Of a stretch of DNA of 64,000 bases, positions 47,801 to 59,196 are shown in pieces. The notes under the pieces are model-generated. The model saw only the letters and a program-made list of their open reading frames with translations. It was not told the DNA's origin and ran no database searches. The DNA lies in NCBI RefSeq assembly GCF_000224145.3, contig NW_004190496.2:248001-312000 (forward strand). Direction: 5' to 3'. Source of the stretch: Ciona intestinalis. Lineage: Eukaryota; Chordata; Ascidiacea; Phlebobranchia; Cionidae. Position 1 is the stretch's first letter. Every line of letters starts with the position of its first letter. The translations under genes and the position numbers were made by a program.

Positions 47801-50800
47801 TTACGTGTACGGGCTTGCTTGTTTTATTAAGTTCATGCAATGTCGGGAAAATCCGTTAAATTTTTACCGGGATTTCTCTTCTATTGTTTTTTAAGATTTT
47901 TTTTCTCTCCTAATGTAAAACCCTGCTTTGTATGTATATGAAATGTCTTTGAAAAAAATCAAAGACACACAAGGGAATTGCAACGCACAGTTTGAAAACA
48001 ACTGGAATAAAACATAAAATAATCTTTATATAACAGGCAAAGGGAAAGAAGACGTTATTTGTTCAATTTATTCTTGAAAACTTGTGGTCAATATATGATG
48101 CAGTTTACATTAGAAGGTAAATTTAGTATTTACAATTATAGAAACTAATTAAAAACTTTCCATAAATTATAATAAGACACTTGGATCTAAACCACCGACA
48201 CTTAAAAACAGTTGCTTCAACCCAGCGGTCATTTATGGGTTGTCTAAAATCTCAGCATACGTTAAAACAAAATAATAATCACCAACAAAGATACATACGT
48301 GGTAACTTGTAAGAAGACAGGAGGTGTATGAAACAGAACACTTGTATAACAACTATCATTGCCCCGCCATACCACGATCAACAAGTTACATTTAATTACT
48401 TTTTCACCAGAGATAAGGAAAGAAGCGAAAAAATCACAAAATCTTTAAATCTTAACATTTCCGCTCGTGACGTGCGAGTTGGAAAATCTGAACCTAAAAC
48501 TTATCTTCAAGCAATATGTGGTCAGTGGTTGCCGTTAGCTGAAGCTGTGCTTTGTATCCTTTGAATAAATATTCTATTGTAATAAAGGTTATTATAAAAG
48601 TAAGAAAAGTTATTATTATATTACTATTATTGTGGTAGAAGCTGTGCTATGTATTCTTTGATCTTTTAATAGATATCTTATTGGGGTATGTTAAAACTGT
48701 ATATAGGTAGGCTAGCTTAAATGTGATCTAAAGGTGCCAACAAAGTTTTAAAAAAGAAAAAAAAAACTTCTGAAAAAATCCTTCAAATTTTCTTAATAAG
48801 CTGTTCTGTTTTTAAAACACTCCATTGCCAAAAAACTTACTAAAGCTACTTGCCAGCAGGCACGAAGCGTACAAAACAGCACATTGGTGTTATAACGACT
48901 GTCGTTTCCTGTCTAGCTTTATAAAATATGCACACTAAAAAAAGTAGCTTTTTTTCTTTAATATAAATATCTAGCAAGTGTATGTCAATACCTTCCTAGC
49001 CCATCAGACATTAGTGGGGAAAGGGTGGAAGGTTTAATGTGTGGATCAACAAGGAGCTTCTCTGCTTTACATTCAAAATCACAAGACTTAAAGCAAGGTA
49101 ATGTGAACGAACACTTTAATTTTGTAACCACTTGTGGGTTGTCTAAATTGTCATTATATGTAGAGCCATAAGTACCATTTTAAACGTAAGTAGAAGGGAT
49201 AGTTTAAATCTTAGGTAATGCGAATGATCACTTAAATTGCTCCAACCCAGTGATCACTTATTGGATCTAAATTGTCAGCCATACATTAAAAAGATCCCTC
49301 CAAAAATAATTGATTACAAAGGTATATATGTAGGACCACAGGTACCATTTTAAATGTAGGGGTAGTTAAAATCTTAACTTATTATTTTATATTTATATAT
49401 ACTCGCTAATTAATGTGAACCTAGGAGGATAGTACCGATATACTTACTGTACACACAGTTCTAATATTAACATTGAATTTAAAATAGATTTTCTAAGTTG
49501 TGGCTCTGATTCTTCTACTACCATTGTGCTCGTGTCGAAAATGGTTGCTGTGGATTCAAAACTTATGCCGCAGAATAAACAAAGGTCAGGTCGTTAAATA
49601 AGTTACAACAATTCACGTCTCTCTCTGTGTTACCATTTCTAAATCGTTTCTTTGATTTCTCTCTTGTTTTTGAGGATATATATAACTATATTAATATAAT
49701 CTTATTGGTGCGGTTGTTAAAAAAATTTATGTCACAACACGCGCTTCTACCATTTGGCGCTTGTACCATTGTGGTTGCGTGCGTTCTTGAACTGTTGCAA
49801 CCCAGTGCTCTCTTGTCTAAGTTTGACGGCCACCAAAACAAAAACACTGTGTTTTATCGATTGCCATTGCCTGCCATACAGGAATAAATAAATTACTTTC
49901 ATTTTTGTTTTAATTAAAAGCACATATTTACCAGTTGTAATATTTTACTTCATTTTTCAAACTTTACATGTTGTGTGATTTGTATGCAGACCTTTAACTG
50001 TTGAAGAAATTGTTAAACGAAGAGAACTGGTTCGGCAAAAACATGCTGAGAGAAAATTAGCGGAAACAAACAGCTCCAACCATAAAGAGGATCAACCAAC
50101 TGATGCAGACGCTTCTAATAAGTCCTCAGAAAGTCCTGAAATTTCGGAACAAGTTCCAGAGAAGGAAGAGAAGCAGGAGCAGTTTGTTGCTTTTGCTCGT
50201 GTTTTTAGTGGAACCTTGAAAGTTGGGCAGAAATTATACGTTCTTGGTCCGAAGTATGACCCAGCACCTTTTATTGGTTTGGAGGTAAATCTGTGGTTTA
50301 TCTTTGTGTGTTGGGGTAATGACAGTCAATATAGGGGCCAACCCAGTGGCCATCTATAAAACATACCACCCTGGGTTTCAAGTTGACGTGCCAACTCGTT
50401 TCAGGTTGACGTGCAAAATATAGAATAGAATGTGCATATACAATGTTGGGGTAATGGGCCAACTCTGGTCTAAATCCCAGGTCCCATGACATGCCCCGCT
50501 GTAGGACCTCACCCATATAGAATAGAATGTGCTTATACAATGTTGGGGTAACGGGCCAACTCCTGCCAAAATCTCAGATCCCATGGCGTGCCTCACTGTA
50601 GGACCTCACCCATATAGAATAGAATGTGCTTATACAATGTTGGGGTAACGGGCCAACTCTCGCCAAAATCTCAGATCCCATGGCGTGCCACACTGTAGGA
50701 CCTCACCCATATAGAATAGAATTCCTATATTTTTTGAAAGGTAAATTTTACTGTTGTCAATTTTTTTATCATCACCTACGTGAACAAAATTGACATTCCT

Positions 50801-53800
50801 TTATTTGACCACTAAATTATTATTACAATTATTTTGATATTTTCAATATTTTACAAAAGGATTCTGAATTAGAAGAAGCAATTAACTCTAACCCCCATAT
50901 ATCGGTGACAACAGTTACGGCGATCTATTTATGGATGGGAAGAGAATTAGAAGCGTTAGAAGAAGCTGCTTCAGGTTGTATTATAGGTAAGGTGTTTAAA
51001 TTGTGGTATATTGCAAATATTTTGTTATATATGGGTGAGGTCCTACAGTGTGGAATGCCATGGGTTCTGAGATTTAGGTCAGAGTTGGCCCAATACCCAA
51101 CATTGTATACGCACATTCTATTATATATGGGTGAGGACGTGAGGTCCTACAGTGTGGCACGCCATGGGACCTGAGATTTAAGCCAGAGTTGCCCATTACC
51201 CCAACATTGTATATGCACATTCTATTCTATATGGGTGAGGTCCTACAGTGTGGCATGTCATGGGACCTGGGATTTAGACCAGAGTTGGCCCATTATCCCA
51301 ACATTGTATATGCACATTCTATTCTATATGGGTGAGGTCCTACAGTGAGGCACGCCATGAAAACTTAGATTTAGGCCAGAGTTGGCCCAATACCCAACAT
51401 TGTATACGCACATTCTATTATATATGGGTGAGGACGTGAGGTCCTACAGTGTGGCACGCCATGGGACCTGAGATTTAAGCCAGAGTTGCCCATTACCCCA
51501 ACATTGTATATGCACATTCTATTCTATATGGGTGAGGTCCTACAGTGTGGCATGTCATGGGACCTGGGATTTAGACCAGAGTTGGCCCATTATCCCAACA
51601 TTGTATATGCACATTCTATTCTATATGGGTGAGGTTCTACAGTGAGGCACGCCATGAAAACTTAGATTTAGGCCAGAGTTGGCCCAATACCCAACATTGT
51701 ATTAGCACATTCTATTATATATGGGTGAGGACGTGAGGTCCTACAGTGTGGCACGCCATGAAAACTTAGATTTAAGCCAGAGTTGGCCCAATACCCAACA
51801 TTGTATATGCACATTCTATTATATATGGGTGAGGTCCTACAGTGTGGCACGCCATGGGAACTGGGATTTTGAACCTGTTACTCTTACATTCAGGGTGCTA
51901 CAACCCATAAGTGACCACTGGGTTGAAACAATATCAAGTGTCTTGCCCAAATACACATATGCATACCATGGTTGAGCATCGGACCCGGTATCCTTTGGTT
52001 ACAATGCAAGTGTCCCAAAAAAATTAAAAAAAATTTATCTACAAATTTCCACCTTATGACATTATACAGGTATTGGTGGCTTGGAAGAGGTGGTGCTTAA
52101 CTCAGCAACATTATGCAGTAGTATGGCTTGCCCTCCATTCAATGCACTTACTGTAGATGTGGCTCCCATTATTAGAGTGGCTGTGGAATCATATTTGTTA
52201 AGTATGTGTTTAATAACTTTATATAAAATAAACAATGGGAAAAATTTCAAATAAATGGAAAAAGTATGTAGGATTAAAGTCAAGTAATTAATAATTTTAT
52301 AAATTTTTTGTTGGAAAAATAATTGAAAGTTAAGGCCATAACGCCTGACATATATTTTAAACAACTTTTAAAATAAAAAAAATTTAAACTTCTTTTTAAA
52401 TTAACATTTATAACCCCCAACCCCACCCACAGGTGAAATGTCATGTTTGGTAGAAGGCTTGAAGTTGCTCAACCAAGCTGATCCATGCGTGCAGGTGATG
52501 GTGCAAGAAACAGGGGAACACGTGATCATCGCAGCCGGCGAAGTTCATCTGCAAAGATGTCTTGATGATTTAAAGAACAGGTTTGTGGGTATAAGTGTCA
52601 AATTATCCTGAAATCTGAGGTGATATTGTTAAAATACAGTTACACTTGTAGTTGTCAAACATAGGGAACCTCATTGATTAATGTGGTGAATGCAATATAC
52701 TTTGGCTCTGCTGGTTTGTATAAACAGCAGAGTAAAATCTGTTATGGGCTTTTATATCTGTTAAAGGACAGCCTAATAAAAAAAATATAATCACCCACAA
52801 AGTTAAATACGCGGTAACTTGTAAGCGGGCACGAGGTGTATGAAACAATACACCTGTGTTGTAATTGTAACGACTGTTGTTTCATCCGCTTTTAAACCAA
52901 CATCATGGACCTACCACATGACGATAAATTAGATTCAATAAATCCAAATTTTTTTAATCTAAAGTATTTTTAAAGATTTGCGAAGATTGAGAAGTTACAT
53001 TCGTGGTAACTCGTAAGCGGGCACGAGGTGTATAAAATAGAACACCCTTAAAATAGAACAAAATCATGGCCCTACCACACGATTCAATAAACTCATCCAA
53101 AGTATTTTAAAGATTTGCGAAGATTGAGATCAAATCATCCGCTCCCATCGTTCCCTTCCGTGAAACGGTGATTCCTCGTCCCAAAGTTGATGTTTTAAAC
53201 GAACTCATTGAAACACAAGATAAAGATATCATGCAGAAGTGGAATCTTAAGGATAAAGGTAAGAGGTGTCATGTGAGTGTAACTTTGTTCATCCCCACAT
53301 GGCAGGAAAATAGCAGGTTTAGTAGCTTTTACATAAGGGCTCGCTTTTACATAAGTATTCATGGCGAGGCAACAACAGTCGTTATAACACGGGTGTTCTG
53401 TTTCATACACCTCGTGCCCGCTTACAAGTTACCATGTATGTAACTTTGTGGGTTTGTTTTTATGTATGACTGGTAATTTGAACAACCTGAACCTATAATA
53501 GACCACTAGGTTGGGGCAATTATAATTAGTCGTAAGGACTTCAACACATACCGTGCGTATATTGAATTTAGAATCTGGTGACGGCAATTTGACGAAAGAA
53601 TCTGAAAAATTATTAAACGCAAAATCTAAGAAAGGAATTGTGGTGATGGAAACTCCTAACAAGCAAAGTACTTTAGTTGTACGGTATGTACGAGTGAATG
53701 TGATGTATTTATCCTTGCGTGGTGAGGAAGTGACAGCTATTATAACATGGGTGTTCTGTTCCATACACCTCGTTTATACATGACTGATAAAATAACCCCA

Positions 53801-56800
53801 AAAAAAATCTTTTTGGCCTTTATTATTTCTAGATATAAAACAAATATTTTTTTTGTTTTTACAAAAATTGAATAAATTCCACCATTTTAAACAAAATGTC
53901 TTCTTTAAAGAGCTGTTTCCCTGCCTCCGGATGTGATTAAACTCCTGGAGGAGAATGGGGATCTTCTTAAAGTCCTCTCATCCATGGAGGCGATTTTCAA
54001 GGACCTCTGGTTCCACAGAAGGAGAAGATTATTGAGCACGGGGAGCAACATCAGTAGTCAGGGGGAGGAAGACGGGGCGGAGGTAGGAGTACATCTTCGT
54101 GAAACTTTACACAAAAAAATTAAATTGGCAGAAATATCGTAAAAATACTACATTAATCAATGAGGTTTATCATATTAGGAGCACATCTTCATGAAAAAAA
54201 CACAATAAAAAAGTTTTTAATTGGTTTTGGTGATCATTATCTCAATATTATGATTATTGGCAGACTTGGTTCTTCTTAAAACTTTACACAGAAAAAAAAA
54301 AAATTGGCAAAAATATCATAAATCATTAATTAATGAGGTTTATCATATTCCACAATTATAAGTGCATTTTGACAATGCCACTTCAGATTTTATTAAAAAC
54401 ATTTAGCGCACACAAATTATAACATCACATAACCAAAACTAATAGAACGATAGTAATATGAACAAATGTGATTTGTTTATTTATCGTTAAATTTATCTAA
54501 ACTTCATTCACTTTTTATATTTTCAGATACCAAGTCTAGAAAACAACGTTACCAGCGTGAAAAACATCATTAAGAATGTCCTTTTCCAACTAAAAATTAA
54601 ACCAGAGACCTTAGAAGAAATAAAAAAACTAAAATCAGATTTGGAAACTGCGTTTGAAAATGCTGGCCGCAGAAAATGGTCAAATGCCGTTGAACATATT
54701 TGGGCGTTTGGTCCTCGTGGAAATGGACCTAACATACTTTTAAATAAAGAAGATGATTATAGGAGACCTTCAATTTGGACTTGTGTGGGGGATAATGTTG
54801 ATATTGGTAAGATTGGACAATTTATTGAATTAAAAGTTAAATGTTTTTATTTAACAACAGTTCTATATTACTGCGGGGTAAGATGGATACGGTTAACACA
54901 TAATATCTTATGGTTAGAAGAGATAAGGACCTATCCCTAGTCCTCCATATGGAAAGGAAAACGATAAAAGATTGTTAAAAAAATTAAAAGTGACCCCAAT
55001 TTTTAGATATTGGTTCTTACCGTGAGTGTGACCACAGTATTATAAGTGGATTCCAACTTGCCACGTTATCTGGACCTCTATGTGAGGAACCTATGTATGG
55101 AATATGTTTTGTGATCGAAGAATGGAAAGTCTCTGCTCCTCCTGTTTCCTCCCAGGAGCATAAAGAAACAAAAGAGGAGCAAGTCGTCACTTTTGCTGAT
55201 GATCTTACTCCAGTTCAAAGGTAACATTTTTTTCCTATAAACAGCTTTTTAAACAATTTTAGCATTGTCTGCAAAGCAATGAACTTGTTGTTAAATGAAT
55301 TCAAATGTTTTTAATGATGGTAACTTACTTATCCTCCTGTGGCGGCAACAACAGTCGTTATAACACGGGTATTCTGTTTCATGCACCTCATGCCGCTTAC
55401 GAGTTACCAGTAAAATCTAATCGAACTTTATATGGTTTAAAAAAATGTTCTGTTTATACAAGCAATTAACTTCATGAAAAAAACAATGTAAAATGTAAAC
55501 AACTTTTAAAAAAATAAAATAAAAATATTTTTCAGCAATTCCCAACTAGGTCCATTATCTGGTCAATTAATATCAACATCCAAAGAAAGTTGCAGGAGAT
55601 CATTTCAGGCTCAACCACAACGTTTAATGGCAGCCATGTACACGTGTAATATACAAGCTACTGGCTGAAGTGTTAGGTTAGTATCTGGTGTTTTATAATG
55701 GAATAAGTTGGAAATACTTGGTATTAATAATTACTATAAGTGCAAGATCGGGTGGGGTTTAATGTTCACTGTCAACTGTCGAGTTACACCATGTGTCCGT
55801 TGTCTTATTGTGTTTGCCCTCCAAAGCTATATCCTGGTCCACTTCAAACTACTTAAAGTTAAACCCTGTTTTCCCTGTCAAGCTGTCCTCCTAATCAAAC
55901 ATCACATGTTTTTTATTTCCTCCTTTTCTTAATCTAACAAAGTTTTTTTTAGATTAAACTCAACTTTATTTTTCATATTTTTCCGCAGGCAAAGTCTACG
56001 CAGTCCTTGGCAGAAGAGAAGGCCGAGTATTAAGCGAAGATTTACGCGACGGGACAAACTCTTTCGATATTCTCGCCACGCTGCCTGTGGCTGAAAGTTT
56101 TGGGTTTGCCGAGGAAATTCGAAAACGAACGAGTGGACTCGCTTCTCCGCAACTTGTGTTCAGTCATTGGGAGGTATGGGAGTTGATAAAGGAATGTAAC
56201 TTAATTATCAACGACAGTCGTTATAACACGGGTGTTCTGTTCCATTCACCTTGTGCCCGCTTACGAGTTACAACGTATGTAACTTTGCAGGAGGGTAATT
56301 TTTTGGGAAATTTATTTTGTTTTATGTATGGCTTACAATTTGGGCTAGAAACTTAACGGAAATTGGGCCAAACTGGGTTGTCAAAATCAAACATACAGAA
56401 AAGAACTTGTAGTTCCATATGGGCTACTTGTAAGCGATCACAAGGTGTTAGGTCCAACATATTGACCTTTTTCTTACAAATATAGACATATGTACATGTT
56501 TGCAATAGCCAAGGATTCGTATTCATTCGTTAACAAAGGAACCAATAAATTGAAGCTTTATTGGTCGGGACATTTTACAGCTTTATACATGGTAACTTGT
56601 AAAAGAGGTGTGGAGTCTCAAATAATGACTTTATTTAATAAGCCAATCATTTTTTGCGCACATATGTTTTTTTTAATTGCTAATAATTTGTATTCATTCA
56701 TTAACACAGGTGGTAAACAGCGACCCTTTCTGGGTCCCAACAACAGAAGAAGAGATTCAACATTACGGAGAAAAGGCCGACTTTGAGAATCAAGCTGTCA

Positions 56801-56898
56801 AATATATGAATTCTGTGAGAAGAAGAAAAGGTTTATTTGTGGAAGAAAAAACGGTGGAACACGCGGAAAAACAACGAACACTATCTAAGAATAAATAA
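44860..56898 (+). CDS. EFL1: Elongation factor-like GTPase 1 (60S ribosome maturation)
   Basis: EF-2-like GTPase that, with SBDS, releases eIF6 from late cytoplasmic 60S subunits. Twenty-four exons, about 1144 aa (human about 1120): 44860-44950, 45240-45307, 45574-45658, 45948-46084, 46235-46372, 46721-46816, 47092-47204, 47624-47747, 48037-48116, 48411-48553, 48975-49097, 49488-49584, 49990-50284, 50860-50986, 52070-52201, 52433-52580, 53113-53258, 53572-53683, 53911-54082, 54527-54806, 55007-55220, 55536-55676, 55989-56173, 56710-56898. G1 is AHVDHGKTTLAD, switch [10 protein letters not shown]3 [12 protein letters not shown]4 NKID. Exon 13 carries the acidic/lysine insert typical of EFL1 ([15 protein letters not shown]). 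The C-terminus is very conserved ([34 protein letters not shown]). All phases agree except exon 22, which has one base too many within 55663-55666: read as given, a stop follows ATG at once. Dropping one base restores the family sequence, so a sequencing error or polymorphism is likelier than a dead gene. Confidence 0.95.
45690..45930 (-). mobile_element. SINE-like repeat, tRNA-like half
   Basis: AACTGGGTTGAAGAAATTGC, TGGTAGCAGCGACCAGAGGC, CTCCAACTACTGCACC. It ends about 20 bases before EFL1 exon 4. Confidence 0.6.
48180..48385 (+). mobile_element. SINE-like repeat, plus orientation
   Basis: Middle CAACCCAGCGGTCATTTATG and body GATACATACGTGGTAACTTG to ATTGCCCCGCCATACCACGA; EFL1 intron 9, just upstream of exon 10. 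Confidence 0.7.
50416..50720 (-). repeat. Minisatellite array, left arm (about 3 units of ~97 bp)
   Basis: Tandem units in EFL1 intron 13, period 97 (for example AATAGAATGT at 50521 and 50618). Each unit reads from GTGCTTATACAATGTTGGGG to TAGGACCTCACCCATATAG. The orientation is opposite to the array in intron 14. Confidence 0.95.
51024..51870 (+). repeat. Minisatellite array, right arm (about 8.5 units; 297-bp higher-order period)
   Basis: Units of ~99 bp in EFL1 intron 14, reading TGAGGTCCTACAGTGTGGCA to CACATTCTATTCTATATGGG, the reverse complement of the left arm. Three unit variants (one with an extra GGACGTGA, one with GGCATGTCATG, one with CCATGAAAAC) repeat in fixed order; the GGGTGAGGACGTGAGG variant recurs at 51129, 51426 and 51723. 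Confidence 0.95.
52797..53132. repeat. Tandem duplication covering a SINE tail and the 5' end of EFL1 exon 17
   Basis: The string TTAAAGATTTGCGAAGATTG occurs at about 52970 and 53109, each preceded by a similar ATCATGG(A/C)CCTACCACA block and a SINE-like stretch. Only the downstream copy runs into open exon 17; the upstream copy meets a stop (TAA) soon after. Confidence 0.85.
53275..53560 (-). mobile_element. SINE-like repeat, minus orientation
   Basis: GTTATAACACGGGTGTTCTG, TTACAAGTTACCATGTATGT, then a decayed middle part. EFL1 intron 17; a further body fragment is at 53700-53780. Confidence 0.7.
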
Positions 56899-56907
56899 TT
56901 AATATAT

Positions 56908-57092
56908 ATAGTACGTTGGGGTAAGATGGGTTTAATTCGCTCTTATTTTTTCATTTGGTAGTAAAACAAAAAAATTTTGCGGAAATATATAAAAGCATGC
57001 TTGCGACTCAAGAGCGTTGTTAATTGTTAACAGTTAGGAAATACGGGATATTATGTGTTATCGGTATCCATCTTACCCCACAATACTATATA
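56908..57092. mobile_element. MITE, GGGTAAGATGG type, in EFL1 3' flank
   Basis: GTACGTTGGGGTAAGATGGG to CATCTTACCCCACAATAC; begins about 10 bases after the EFL1 stop, so very likely in the 3' UTR. Confidence 0.85.
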
Positions 57093-58989
57093 CAGTTGTT
57101 GTATTGCTTTGTAATGAGGTGGAATATTCAAGATACCGTTTGATACAGTTTGGATTTGTGGTATTGTAGACCAAACACTGTCGTCGTATTTATTTGTGAA
57201 ACTGACATCAACAAATAAAAAATAAAGACAAAAATTAATAGTTTGTTTGTTACTCTAGGAAATTTTACAGATATTAAAACACACGGGTTGTAATTAATTT
57301 TTATGAGGAAGATTTATTTTTATAACATTTAATCTCTGGGAGAGTTAACGTTTGTTACAAACATTTTTATCTATTATGAAATTATTGTTGGTAATATAAA
57401 AGACTTGTCTGTTGTAAATATATTTTGTAACGGCTCACTTAACAAACATTCCTAATAAACACTTTTTGTCGGTCAAGGACATCATATCATAACAAGTTTT
57501 GAGTCACCGATATTCAAATTAATTCCTTGCAAAGGCAGTGGTTAAAAAATGGTATATTATACAACATAAAACAGACTTGAATTTCATACCCCTGGAACTG
57601 CATTGTTTAAAATGTGCTTGTTTTTCAAAAACAAGTTAATCATATCATTACCAGTTTACCACACATTTTGTCAGCAACCCTTTATCTTGGCTGCATGTAA
57701 TATATAACACATCTCCCACAAGCTTATGTAATAGAGGTTCATAGGTTCATATGGTATCATATACTGATAAACAAACAGCTATCTTATAACTACATATGCT
57801 ACAAAAGGTGTAGCTGTACAGTGTACAATATAAGAATTAAACTATGTCATAAACTGCAATATCACCTTGGTTCTGTATCTACCAACCAAGCAAACTTATA
57901 ACATGGATTTACCTATGAAAAATATGAACATTTATCATTAAATGGAAGCTTTGCTATGCTTCTACAGTATTAAGGTGCCGCACATCAAACGTTGACATTA
58001 CTGTAACATGTTAGAACTGTCATCTGTCTAGATATACTTCAGTAATATTAACTTAAACGAACCCATATGTCTTATCAACATGGCGTTTTTTTTAGTTTCA
58101 AATTTTCAATGTTAGTTTAACAAGGTTTAATCTAAATCTGAATGAATGCTAGCAGTTGGAAAAAGCTATACCAGCTGACAGTTTAGAAAAGAACTCCTAA
58201 ATTAGTAATTTATGCATACAAAAGTGACTACAAATGTTGTAAACACCATTTCTAGCATATATGTGATTTGATAAGTTTTTATTTAAACAAAACTAATGCA
58301 AACATGAAGAACACAACAGACCTGCAGCAGCTTGAATTGTAAACTCTCTTTATAAATAAAGAAGATGCTTAGATTTCATGAAAAGTTAAACATATTTATA
58401 TCTACATCAATTGAGTTTTAAAATTCGAAGTTTTATTCATGAAACAATGCTGCCATTTACCGGGTGACATTCATTGTCTTTCACGGACATTTGTGCCTGT
58501 CATTCAAACCGCTTACGTCCTCCTCAGCGCACCAACACCGTATTTATCTTTTTACATCTGTCTAAACTCCACTTGTAAAACACAGCGTGTCTCATTAATA
58601 TTCGATCGGCCATTTTTATCTTTAAAATGTGGAATAAAGACACGGGCGGTCTCTAATTACCGGGTTGTCATTTCACGCTTTAGCGGCTCTAGGCTTCGAC
58701 GATCATGGCAAATTAATGCTGCCGGTATTAATATTTTATTGCGCCAAAACCTCTTTTCGGCTAAAATGAATAAACATTAGGTCACTGTTGATTAATTGTT
58801 TTCACAGTGCACCAAGAGTTTTTGTGGAAAGGTTGTGTTTCCCTATGAGACAAATAGGCAACGGTAGCAGCAACGAGTCTTGAACCCATTACCTTTCGCT
58901 CATATACGATCCCTACTTCCCACTACGCTATGTGCAGGTTCTTTATGTGATGGGATTTCATTATTGGCTTATTAAACGTCACAATGGCA

Positions 58990-59180
58990 TGATATATCTG
59001 GGTAAGATGGGACACGTTTCCACTCTCTTTTACCGTCGCATTTGGTAGAAAACAAAGGATATTAACAGAATTAGATTACTGTATCCTAACGACTCTGAAA
59101 GATCGTTGGCAATTGCTCAAAATTCGACCAGGAAATGTGAGATGTGCTAACGGTATACCATCTTACCCGACAGTACTATA
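58990..59180. mobile_element. MITE, GGGTAAGATGG type
   Basis: TCTGGGTAAGATGGGACACG to CATCTTACCCGACAGTAC; ends about 17 bases from the stop of the claudin-like gene. Confidence 0.8.
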
Positions 59181-59196
59181 GCAACACAATTCCGCT

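Larger units (their letters stand above)
56899..59196. other. Convergent intergenic region, EFL1 3' flank and claudin-like 3' flank
   Basis: No supported exon. Starts with a MITE directly after the EFL1 stop (56908-57092), then about 1.7 kb of AT-rich single-copy-looking DNA, a GC-richer patch at about 58440-58780, a tRNA-like SINE fragment near 58800-58930 and a MITE at 58990-59180. AATAAA near 57218 may end EFL1 transcripts. Confidence 0.6.

Noticed and set aside
52970-52992. Upstream copy of the EFL1 exon 17 start as the real exon
   Set aside because: It reads into SINE sequence and a stop at once; only the copy at 53113 continues into the conserved EFL1 sequence in phase.
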